A DNA stretch of 10,290 bases from an uncultured Klebsiella sp. (GTDB lineage Bacteria > Pseudomonadota > Gammaproteobacteria > Enterobacterales > Enterobacteriaceae): the NCBI GenBank assembly GCA_902490055.1, contig CABUCP010000065.1, positions 1-10,290 of the forward strand, given 5' to 3'. Made by a program: the position numbers and the translations under genes. Of the stretch, positions 1 through 6,844 are shown one piece after another. The notes beneath the pieces are model-generated. The model saw nothing but the letters and a program-made list of their open reading frames with translations. It was not told the DNA's origin and did no database searches. Position 1 is the stretch's first letter. Each line of letters begins with the position of its first letter.

Positions 1-8
1 AGAATGCT

Positions 9-1418
9 ATGCCGACCAAAGAATCATCGCCGCCGCTTATTGAGAAGCACACCATTGGCTATATTCCGCCAGAAGATCGCCATGGCAAAACCCGCGATCT
101 CTTTACCCTGTGGTTTGGCGGCAATATCGCGCCGTTGCCGATCGTTACCGGCGCCCTGGGAGTACAAATATTTCATCTGAATTTGCTGTGGGGGATCGCG
201 GCGATTTTAGTCGGCCATCTGGTCGGCGGGGCGCTGATGGCGCTGCATTCGGCGCAGGGGCCGCAAATGGGGATCCCGCAGATGATCCAGAGCCGCGCGC
301 AGTTTGGATCTTTCGGCTCGCTGTTGGTGGTGGCGATCGCCGGGGTGATGTACGTCGGCTTTTTCGCGTCGAATATCGTGCTGGCGGGGCAATCGCTGCA
401 CGGCATTGCCCCCGCCGTCCCGCTGCCGGTGGGCATTGTGATCGGCGCGGTGGGATCCTGCGTGATCGGCATCATTGGCTACCGATGTATCCATATTCTC
501 AACCGAATAGGGACCTGGGTGCTGGGCATCGGCATTATGGTCGGTTTTGGCTACATCTTTACCCATCTGCACACCGCCGATTTCCTCACTCGCGGCGGCT
601 TCTCTTTCTCAGGCTGGCTGGCCACCGTGTCGCTGGCGGCGCTGTGGCAGATCGCCTTTGCTCCCTATGTCTCTGATTATTCTCGCTACCTGCCGGCTGA
701 TGTCCCCGTCGCCGCCACCTTCTGGACTACCTACCTTGGCTCGACGCTCGGCTCCAGCCTGTCATTTATTTTCGGCGCGGTGGCGGTGCTGGCGACGCCG
801 GTGGGGCTCGAAACCATGGATGCGGTAAAGCTGGCGACCGGCGCGATAGGCCCGTTGATGCTGGTGCTGTTCCTGCTGAGCGTCATCAGCCATAACGCGC
901 TTAATCTGTATGGCGCGGTGATGTCGGTGATAACCCTGGTGCAGACCTTCCTGTGGCGCTGGATCCCCGGCAGCCGCAGCCGTGCGCTACTGTCGGTCAT
1001 CGTGCTTATTTGCTGCGTGGTGGCGGCGATCTTCGCCTCGGCGGACTTCATCAGCCACTTTATCGATCTGGTCTTGGCTCTGCTGGTGGTGCTGGTGCCG
1101 TGGACCGCGATTAACCTGATCGACTTCTACGCCATCCATAAAGGCAAGTATGATATTAACTCGATATTTCAGGTGGATGGCGGCATCTATGGCCGTTACA
1201 ACCCGCACGCGCTGCTGGCCTACGCCATCGGCATCCTGGTGCAAATTCCATTTATGAACACTCCGCTGTACGTTGGCCCGGTCTCGGCGTGGTTTAACGG
1301 CGCCGATCTCTCCTGGCTGGTCGGCCTGCTGGTTACCTCGCCGCTGTACTATTGGCTGGCGAGCCGCGATAGCGCCTGGCGCCGCCGGCAGATCGGCCTC
1401 AAGCAGGCGATGGACTAA
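9..1418 (+). CDS. NCS1-family purine/cytosine-type permease
   Basis: Inner-membrane permease of the nucleobase:cation symporter-1 family (relatives include CodB, PurP and CytX), expected to import a purine, pyrimidine or related heterocycle. The 469-residue length fits the family. A short polar N-terminus with an IGYIPPEDRHGK motif leads into TM1, which carries the family's FTLWFGGNIAPLP pattern (about residues 32-44). The GPQMGIPQMIQSRAQFG stretch (about 84-100) is a second hallmark, and hydrophobic segments follow to the end, consistent with 12 TM helices. A late QVDGGIYGRYN loop is also typical. The substrate cannot be read from sequence. Only eight bases precede the ATG, so no ribosome binding site is visible; the frame is open to the window edge and the true start could lie upstream. 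It converges with the AraC gene, so that regulator probably does not control it through the 2275-2503 region. Family call firm, substrate unknown. Confidence 0.9.
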   Translation: MPTKESSPPLIEKHTIGYIPPEDRHGKTRDLFTLWFGGNIAPLPIVTGALGVQIFHLNLLWGIAAILVGHLVGGALMALHSAQGPQMGIPQMIQSRAQFGSFGSLLVVAIAGVMYVGFFASNIVLAGQSLHGIAPAVPLPVGIVIGAVGSCVIGIIGYRCIHILNRIGTWVLGIGIMVGFGYIFTHLHTADFLTRGGFSFSGWLATVSLAALWQIAFAPYVSDYSRYLPADVPVAATFWTTYLGSTLGSSLSFIFGAVAVLATPVGLETMDAVKLATGAIGPLMLVLFLLSVISHNALNLYGAVMSVITLVQTFLWRWIPGSRSRALLSVIVLICCVVAAIFASADFISHFIDLVLALLVVLVPWTAINLIDFYAIHKGKYDINSIFQVDGGIYGRYNPHALLAYAIGILVQIPFMNTPLYVGPVSAWFNGADLSWLVGLLVTSPLYYWLASRDSAWRRRQIGLKQAMD

Positions 1419-1419
1419 G

Positions 1420-2274
1420 TTACAAAGCGGAACGCCGCTGGCTGGCCTTACGGTACTGCAGCGGCGTCTGGCGCATCATCTTTTTAAAGCAGGTGATGAA
1501 GTAGGTCGCCTCGCTAAATCCCACCGCCAGCGCAATGGCATCGATATTCTCTTCACCGTTGCGCAGTAGATCGCAACTGCGTTTTATCCGCCGGGTTAGC
1601 AAATATTCGTGGATGCTACCGCCGGTCTGTTGGCGGAAAACGCGCGAGGTGTAGCTGCGCGAGAGCCCCAGGTCGCAGGCCAACTGGTCGAGAGAAAATT
1701 TACTGGCATAGTGGGCTTCCACCCAGCTCATAATCCGCGAGGCGACGGTCTGCTGGCGCGGCGGGTAGCGCTGCGGCTGCTCGGGCAGGAACGTCATCAG
1801 CTGCATGACCAGAAACGCCACCTCGCTGGCCGGAGTCTGCTCGCTAACCTCCAGATGGTGAAACTGTTCCAGGATCCGTTCGATAAACGCCGCGTGTTCA
1901 CTGAGATCGTAGATTTGCGCCGGCAGATTGCTGGCGGCCAGCGCGGCGAACTGGGCCTGATGGCGCGGGAAGGCGCTGAGCGCGCTGTCGACGACCGACT
2001 GCTCGATGTGCATGGTGGTGCGGTGGTAGGGGTTCTTATCGCTATGATCGACCTGCACTTTGTGCAAACGGAAGGGAGGGAAGATAAATAATCGCCCCGG
2101 GCGGGCGGTGTAGTGCTGATTATCCACCACCACGATGCCGTAGCCGCTGGAAATATAAAGAAATTCAACGCATTGATGCCAGTGGTAGTAAATCGCGCTG
2201 GTGGTATACATGCGGTTAAATGAAATAGCCTGCCGATCGAGCGTAATGCGTTCCAGCAGTTGCGCCTCGCCCAT
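1420..2274 (-). CDS. AraC-family transcriptional regulator
   Basis: Sugar-responsive transcription factor of the AraC/XylS family, 284 aa, the usual length. The N-terminal cupin-like sensor domain (about residues 10-150) has an HWHQCVEF metal/ligand-pocket style motif at 31-38 and a PGRLFIFPP strand-turn at 59-67. The C-terminal DNA-binding domain has two helix-turn-helices: FSLDQLACDLGLSRSYTSRV at about 193-212 and NIDAIALAVGFSEATYF at about 243-259, closing with the family's QTPLQYRK. The start is supported by GGAGG (complement of 2279-2283) four bases before the ATG. It is divergent from the DUF2264 operon across 229 bp, which makes it the likely local regulator of that operon, probably an activator responding to an imported sugar. 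The effector is unknown. Its stop codon lies one base from that of the convergent permease. Confidence 0.93.
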   Translation of the reverse strand: MGEAQLLERITLDRQAISFNRMYTTSAIYYHWHQCVEFLYISSGYGIVVVDNQHYTARPGRLFIFPPFRLHKVQVDHSDKNPYHRTTMHIEQSVVDSALSAFPRHQAQFAALAASNLPAQIYDLSEHAAFIERILEQFHHLEVSEQTPASEVAFLVMQLMTFLPEQPQRYPPRQQTVASRIMSWVEAHYASKFSLDQLACDLGLSRSYTSRVFRQQTGGSIHEYLLTRRIKRSCDLLRNGEENIDAIALAVGFSEATYFITCFKKMMRQTPLQYRKASQRRSAL

Positions 2275-2360
2275 TTTGCCTCCAGGACAACAGATTTAAA
2301 TTTTTACGCCATTATTTGCAATTTATCCCCCGCGCCGACGACAAAATCCAGCAAAAATGA

Positions 2361-2417
2361 AATGGCGGTTTAATTTTGTGAGTCCGCTCACTCAGCGCCG
2401 GGAATAAAAGCGGTTAC
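2361..2417 (+). repeat. short direct repeat flanking the CRP site
   Basis: Two copies of GCGGTT, at 2365-2370 and 2410-2415, start 45 bases apart and lie on either side of the CRP site. Extending to 12 bases (2361-2372 and 2406-2417) gives 8 of 12 matches. AraC-type regulators often use direct half-sites, so these may be operator half-sites. With only six exact bases the match could be chance. Confidence 0.25.
2374..2395 (+). promoter_or_regulatory. CRP (cAMP receptor protein) binding site
   Basis: TGTGA-N6-TCACT lies at 2377-2392, matching the CRP consensus TGTGA-N6-TCACA at nine of ten core positions. The inner arms GTGAG (2378-2382) and CTCAC (2387-2391) are perfect inverted complements. 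The centre, between 2384 and 2385, is about 119 bases upstream of the DUF2264 start. This suggests catabolite-controlled activation of the operon, in keeping with a sugar-uptake role. It could also affect the divergent AraC gene. Binding itself is inferred. Confidence 0.75.
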
Positions 2418-2420
2418 TCT
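2415..2420 (+). promoter_or_regulatory. candidate -10 element of the DUF2264 operon promoter
   Basis: TACTCT at 2415-2420 matches only three of six -10 consensus bases. However, it would put a start site near 2427 and the CRP site at about -42, the class II position, where CRP overlaps the -35 region and a good -35 hexamer is not needed. None is present there. The implied leader is about 77 bases. Another reading is a start site nearer 2477, downstream of TTGATT (2445-2450), with CRP acting from about -92. Weak call. Confidence 0.3.
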
Positions 2421-2492
2421 TCATCCAGACGTCGCACACGTGGCTTGATTAAAGCCTAATAACAATAAGTTACCTACACCCTCGTGTTATAC

Positions 2493-2506
2493 GGGAGGAC
2501 CCTGTG
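2493..2506 (+). promoter_or_regulatory. ribosome binding site and GTG start of the DUF2264 gene
   Basis: GGGAGGA at 2493-2499 lies a few bases before GTG at 2504. This is a strong Shine-Dalgarno sequence that fixes the start at GTG. The first in-frame ATG is only at codon 56 and would delete conserved helical sequence. Confidence 0.8.
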
Positions 2507-4342
2507 CAACCTGAAAACATTCATCTGGATAACCCACTGATAAGCCGGGAAGAGGTGCAGCGGCTGGTCAATGAATTGCTAAACGCGGTGGCGCCTTATT
2601 TTAAAAATGACGCCAGCCGCATTGATTTAGCGAACTTTACCGCTCACTACGGCCAGCAGGTCGCGAGCATGGAGACCTTTTCCCGCCTGCTGTGGGGTGT
2701 GACGCCGCTGCTGGCGGGCGGCAGTGAACCGCAGCAGTTATCTTTCTATTTGCAGGCGATAAAAAACGGTACCAACCCACAGCATGCTGATTATTGGGGC
2801 GAGGTTGCGCCTTACGATCAGCGAATTGTCGAGATGGCGGCCTACGGGCTATTGCTGGCGCTGGCGGGAGAAACCGTGTTGGCGCACTTCAACACGGTAG
2901 AAAAAGAGAATTTGTGGCGCTGGTTAAAGCAGTGTGAAACGCAGGATATCCCGGATAATAACTGGCACTTTTTTCCGATTCTGGTGCAGGTCGGCTTCCA
3001 TCACTGCGGCATGCCGGCCAACCCGCAGGCGCGGGAAGAGCATTTTGCCGCCATGGAGCGCTACTATCTTGGCGATGGCTGGTACTCCGATGGTCCGGGG
3101 CGGCCACGCGACTACTATATCTCGATGGGCTTTCATTTCTATGGCCTGATTTACGCGAAGCTGATGGCCGATGTCGATCCGCAGCGCTGCGCCGAGCTGC
3201 GTCAGCGGGCCGCGCGTTTTTCTTCTGATTTCATCCATTTCTTTGCCAACGACGGCGCGGCGATACCGTTCGGCCGTAGTCTGACCTATCGCTTTGCCGA
3301 GGCGGCGTTCTGGAGCGCGGCAGCTTTCGCCGGGCTGGAGGTGTTTTCGCCAGGGGTGATTAAGGGCATTGTCCTGCGCCATCTGCGCTGGTGGCTGAAG
3401 CAGCCGATGTTTGACCGCGACGGCGTGCTGAGCGTTGGCTATAGCTACCCCAATTTGGCGATGGCGGAAGACTACAACGCGCCGGGGTCGCCGTACTGGG
3501 GCCTCAAGACCCTGCTGGTGCTGGCGTTAGGCGAGGAGGATGCCTTCTGGCAGGCGGCTGAACTGCCGCTGCCGCCGCTGGCCGCGCAGCACACGATCGC
3601 CCATGCCGATCAGGTCATAGTGCATCAAGCCGATCATCTGTGGATGCTGACTTCCGGCCAGTTGGAGCTGAACAACTTCGTTAATACCGAAGCGAAATAC
3701 TGCAAATTCGCCTACTCCGCCCGCTATGGTTTTACCATCGAGCGCGGGCGCTACGGGCTGAACCACGCCGCGCCTGATTCTATGCTGCTGCTGTCCGAAA
3801 AGGACAACTACTGGCGCGGCCGCCGTGAATGCCAGCGCGTGGTCACCGCTGACGGCATCATATACAGCCGCTGGCTGCCGTGGCGCGACGTGGTGATTGA
3901 TAGCTGGCTGCTGACGCTGGGCGACTGGCAGCTCCGCGTCCATCGCATTACTACCCAGCGCGCGTTGGATTGCGCGGAGGGCGGCTTTAGCCTGGCGAAC
4001 CGTCCTCTGCCGCAAGCGCAGGAGGGGGACGGCGCCTGCTGCTTACGCAACGCCCGCGATATCTCGGCGATTCTCTGTTTACACCCGCACGCCCGCCGCG
4101 GCGAGACGGTGCTGACGCCGCCGAACAGCAATCTGTTGTTCGCCGAACGCGCGGCGGTGCCGGTGCTGCGCGGTGAGCTCGATGCGGGGACGCATTGCCT
4201 GGTAAGCGCGGTATGGGCGGGGAATGCCGCCGACTTCGATCCGCAACACTGCCCACAGGCCTTCATTAGCGATGACGCGGTACGCTTCGTGACGGCACGA
4301 CAAGAAACGACGCTCGTTCTGGCCCCGGAGGCATCGCTATGA
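2504..4342 (+). CDS. DUF2264 family protein, putative alpha/alpha-toroid glycosidase
   Basis: A 612-aa protein of the DUF2264 family, recognised by the block GDGWYSDGPGRPRDYY (about residues 190-205) with ISMGFHFYGLIYAKL directly after it. Other landmarks are DNNWHFFPIL (151-160), PFGRSLTYRFAEAAFW (255-270) and YNAPGSPYWGLKTLL (324-338). The N-terminal two-thirds reads as helix pairs of an alpha/alpha toroid, resembling the folds of GH88/GH105 enzymes. The last roughly 230 residues look beta-rich, as in a sandwich domain. There is no signal peptide, so it should be cytoplasmic. From memory, some DUF2264 members have been linked to a uronic-acid-acting glycoside hydrolase family; I am not certain of that, and catalytic residues cannot be named here. 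It is first in an operon with a symporter and GH88 and overlaps the symporter gene by ATGA. I infer that it acts on the imported oligosaccharide or on the product of GH88. Confidence 0.85.
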   Translation: MQPENIHLDNPLISREEVQRLVNELLNAVAPYFKNDASRIDLANFTAHYGQQVASMETFSRLLWGVTPLLAGGSEPQQLSFYLQAIKNGTNPQHADYWGEVAPYDQRIVEMAAYGLLLALAGETVLAHFNTVEKENLWRWLKQCETQDIPDNNWHFFPILVQVGFHHCGMPANPQAREEHFAAMERYYLGDGWYSDGPGRPRDYYISMGFHFYGLIYAKLMADVDPQRCAELRQRAARFSSDFIHFFANDGAAIPFGRSLTYRFAEAAFWSAAAFAGLEVFSPGVIKGIVLRHLRWWLKQPMFDRDGVLSVGYSYPNLAMAEDYNAPGSPYWGLKTLLVLALGEEDAFWQAAELPLPPLAAQHTIAHADQVIVHQADHLWMLTSGQLELNNFVNTEAKYCKFAYSARYGFTIERGRYGLNHAAPDSMLLLSEKDNYWRGRRECQRVVTADGIIYSRWLPWRDVVIDSWLLTLGDWQLRVHRITTQRALDCAEGGFSLANRPLPQAQEGDGACCLRNARDISAILCLHPHARRGETVLTPPNSNLLFAERAAVPVLRGELDAGTHCLVSAVWAGNAADFDPQHCPQAFISDDAVRFVTARQETTLVLAPEASL

Positions 4343-5619
4343 GCACATCATCATCCGTACGCGCCGCGCAGTACAAAATGAGTACCTTTATCTTTCTCTA
4401 CTTCTTCACCTGGTCATCCAGCTTTGGCCTGTACGCGCTGTGGCTGAGCCAGAAGGTGGGTCTCGATAGCATCACCATCGGCAGCGTGTTCGCCATCAAC
4501 GGCGTCTTCGCGGTGGTCCTTAAGCCGGTTTATGGCTACATCATGGACAAAATCGGCATGAGCAAGTGGCTGCTCTATTTTGTCTGCGCGATTTCCGCGC
4601 TGATGGCGCCGTTCTTCGCGCTGGTGTACCAGCCGCTGCTGCAAAGCCACGCGATGCTGGGGATTATCATCGGCGCGCTGTATCTGAGCCTCGGCTGGTA
4701 CGCCGGGGTGGCGGCATCCGAATCTTATGCTGACCGCTTTAGCCGCCTGTATGGGCTGGAGTTTGGCCGCATCAGAATGTGGGGTTCGCTGGGCTGGGCG
4801 ATGGCGGCGTCGGTCTCCGGTCTGCTGTTTAACTTCACGCCGCTGGCCAACTTTTTGCTCAGTAGCGGTACCTCGGTACTGATGCTGCTGGTGCTGATTA
4901 GCCTCAAAATCGGCGATGAACAGCTGCGCAATAACAACGTCATCTCCGCCAATAAAATCGTCTTTGCCGATGTACTGATGTTGTTGAAAAACCGAAAATT
5001 CTGGATGTTCAGCCTCTACGTTGCCGGGGTGGCGTGGATGATGTTTATCGCCGAGCAGCAGTTCCCGCGCTACTTTGTGTCGTTCTTTGCCACCAAAGAG
5101 CAAGGCAACGCCTGGTACGGCTACCTGAGCACCGTCCAGTCGGGGATGGAGTTCGTGATGATGATGTTTATCCCGTGGCTGGTGAACCACTACGGCGCCA
5201 AGCGCGGACTGCTGTTCTGCGGCTGCGTGGTGGGGGCGCGCTTGATTGCTTCCGGCCTGACCAGCGACCCGATCGTTATCTCGATTATCAAACCGTTTTA
5301 TGGCGTTGAAATCGCGCTGCTGCTGATTTCGGTCTTCAAATACATCGCCGAACACTTCCATCGCCGGGTCAACGCGACGATGTACCTGCTGGGCTACCAG
5401 GCAATGATTTACGTCGGCTCGATTGTTGTTGCGCCGCCGGCCGGCTATCTGTACGACAAAATCGGCTTTGAGCATACCTATCTGCTGATGGGCTGCTGCG
5501 CCCTGACATTCACGCTGATTTCCGCCTTTACGCTCTCGCGCTGCCAGTCGAAGCGCGATGAATCACGACCCTTTGCTCCGGCTTTAGATACCGCCTCGGT
5601 TGAACCGGCCAAACATTAA
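4339..5619 (+). CDS. LacY-type oligosaccharide:H+ symporter (MFS)
   Basis: A 426-aa, 12-helix major facilitator of the oligosaccharide:H+ symporter family (LacY, RafB, CscB), importing a di- or oligosaccharide with protons. Aligned by eye to E. coli LacY, E128 matches LacY E126, R146 matches R144, W153 matches W151, R301 matches R302, K318 matches K319, E324 matches E325 and E239 replaces D240. Family blocks include EFGRIRMWGSLGWA (141-154), VSFFATKEQG (247-256) and YLYDKIGFEHTYL (370-382). Differences are LacY E269 to S268 (a Glu occurs three residues on, at 271), H322 to Y321, C148 to S150, and loss of both members of the D237/K358 pair (F236, I357). The sugar is therefore probably not lactose. 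The start ATG overlaps the DUF2264 stop (ATGA), with GGAGG at 4327-4331. From context I infer an unsaturated-uronate oligosaccharide as cargo. Confidence 0.88.
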   Translation: MSTSSSVRAAQYKMSTFIFLYFFTWSSSFGLYALWLSQKVGLDSITIGSVFAINGVFAVVLKPVYGYIMDKIGMSKWLLYFVCAISALMAPFFALVYQPLLQSHAMLGIIIGALYLSLGWYAGVAASESYADRFSRLYGLEFGRIRMWGSLGWAMAASVSGLLFNFTPLANFLLSSGTSVLMLLVLISLKIGDEQLRNNNVISANKIVFADVLMLLKNRKFWMFSLYVAGVAWMMFIAEQQFPRYFVSFFATKEQGNAWYGYLSTVQSGMEFVMMMFIPWLVNHYGAKRGLLFCGCVVGARLIASGLTSDPIVISIIKPFYGVEIALLLISVFKYIAEHFHRRVNATMYLLGYQAMIYVGSIVVAPPAGYLYDKIGFEHTYLLMGCCALTFTLISAFTLSRCQSKRDESRPFAPALDTASVEPAKH

Positions 5620-5622
5620 TTC

Positions 5623-5635
5623 AGGAGTTGTTATG
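5623..5635 (+). promoter_or_regulatory. ribosome binding site deciding the GH88 start
   Basis: AGGAG at 5623-5627 sits five bases before ATG at 5633. The frame is also open upstream, with a TTG at 5600 inside the end of the symporter gene. That codon has no Shine-Dalgarno sequence and would add 11 residues unlike the family, so the ATG at 5633 is preferred. Confidence 0.8.
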
Positions 5636-6823
5636 ACCAAATCTGTTATCACCGAAGCGCTGCGGCCGATCGAACTGCATCAGGTCGACCGCCTGGCATT
5701 GAGCCAGAAGCTGGAAGACGCGCTGGCCCGCGTGACGCGCAAGCTCGACAAAAATATCGTTGCCTTCGGCGATAAGTTCCCCGGCGAAGCCTGCGAAAAC
5801 GGTATCTGGCCGCGTACCGAGAACGTCGAGTGGACCACCAGTTTTTGGCCGGGCCAGCTGTGGCTGGCGTGGGAGATGACCGGCAAAGCGCACTACCGGG
5901 AAGCCGCCGAGCGCTATTTACCGTCATTCGCCCGGCGTATTGAGCAGCGTATCGATACCGCCACGCACGATCTCGGGTTCCTCTATTCACTCTCCTGCAT
6001 CAGCGCCTGGCGGCTCACCGGCAACGAAGCCGCCCGCCGGTCGGCGCTGTTGGCCGCCGACCGCTTGATGGAGCGTTTTAACCCGACGGCCAACATTATT
6101 CAGGCATGGGGCGATTTAAACGACCCGGAGCAGCAGGGGCGAATGATCATCGACTGCAACATGAACCTGCCGCTGCTGTACTGGGCCAGCGAACAGACCG
6201 GCGACCCGCGCTACGCGCAGGCGGCGACGGCCCACGCCGAACAGGCGGCGAACTATATCGTGCGTGAAGATGCTTCGACCTATCACACCTACTATATGGA
6301 TGTACTGACCGGCGAGCCGCGTTTTGGCAATACGCATCAGGGTTACAGCGATACCTCGTGCTGGTCGCGCGGCCAGGCGTGGGGCATTTACGGCTTCCTG
6401 CTCAGCTATCAACACACCGGCGATAAGCAGATGGTTGAGCTGTCGCGCAGCCTGGCGCATTACTTCCTCAACCGGCTGCCGGAAGACGATGTTTGTCATT
6501 GGGATTTGGCGCTGCTCGGCACCGATGCCGTGCGCGACAGTTCGGCGGCGGCGATTGCCGCCTGCGGCCTGCTGGAGCTGGTCAAGGCGCTGCCGACGCT
6601 TGACGCGCACCGTGCATATTATGAAGAGATGGCGCTGCGCATCGCGCTGTCGCTAACCGACAACTACCTGGCTCACGATAACGACCCCACCGAAGGGCTG
6701 CTGCAGCATTCGGTATACCACATGGGCAGCGGCAAGGGCGTCGATCAATGCTGTAGCTGGGGTGACTATTTCTATCTAGAGCTGCTGGCGCGGGTGCGAC
6801 AGATTTGGTACCCGTACTGGTAA
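5633..6823 (+). CDS. GH88 unsaturated glucuronyl/uronyl hydrolase
   Basis: A cytoplasmic glycoside hydrolase of family 88 (396 aa from the chosen ATG, family-sized). It hydrates the 4,5 double bond of the terminal unsaturated uronic acid left by polysaccharide lyases, which opens the glycosidic bond. The alpha/alpha-barrel blocks are in order: VEWTTSFWPGQLWLAWE (65-81), THDLGFLYSLS (111-121), RMIIDCNMNLPLLYW (170-184), NTHQGYSDTSCWSRGQAWG (233-251) and a closing SWGDYFYLELL. D113 and D174 correspond to the two essential Asp residues, D88 and D149 as I recall them for Bacillus sp. GL1 UGL, with the same 61-residue spacing. There is no signal peptide. It lies 13 bases after the symporter stop, in the same operon. 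Heparin/chondroitin-type, gellan-type or ulvan-type fragments are all possible; sequence alone does not choose between them. Confidence 0.9.
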   Translation: MTKSVITEALRPIELHQVDRLALSQKLEDALARVTRKLDKNIVAFGDKFPGEACENGIWPRTENVEWTTSFWPGQLWLAWEMTGKAHYREAAERYLPSFARRIEQRIDTATHDLGFLYSLSCISAWRLTGNEAARRSALLAADRLMERFNPTANIIQAWGDLNDPEQQGRMIIDCNMNLPLLYWASEQTGDPRYAQAATAHAEQAANYIVREDASTYHTYYMDVLTGEPRFGNTHQGYSDTSCWSRGQAWGIYGFLLSYQHTGDKQMVELSRSLAHYFLNRLPEDDVCHWDLALLGTDAVRDSSAAAIAACGLLELVKALPTLDAHRAYYEEMALRIALSLTDNYLAHDNDPTEGLLQHSVYHMGSGKGVDQCCSWGDYFYLELLARVRQIWYPYW

Positions 6824-6844
6824 TCGTTAAGCCATGGAGAGCAG

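Noticed and set aside
110..676. 188-codon plus-strand frame inside the permease gene
   Set aside because: Arg/Gly/Ala-rich shadow translation in a second frame; the permease frame carries the conserved motifs and membrane segments.
1609..2091. 160-codon plus-strand frame opposite the AraC gene
   Set aside because: Shadow of the regulator, which has both helix-turn-helices and a good ribosome binding site on the other strand.
4414..5475. 353-codon open frame on the minus strand opposite the symporter gene
   Set aside because: Its product is rich in His, Gln, Arg and Asp with no recognisable domain, as expected from the complement of a GC-rich membrane-protein gene. The plus strand has clear LacY-family conservation over the same interval.
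5600..5632. Upstream TTG start for the GH88 gene
   Set aside because: No Shine-Dalgarno sequence, and it lies inside the symporter's coding end; AGGAG at 5623-5627 clearly serves the ATG at 5633.
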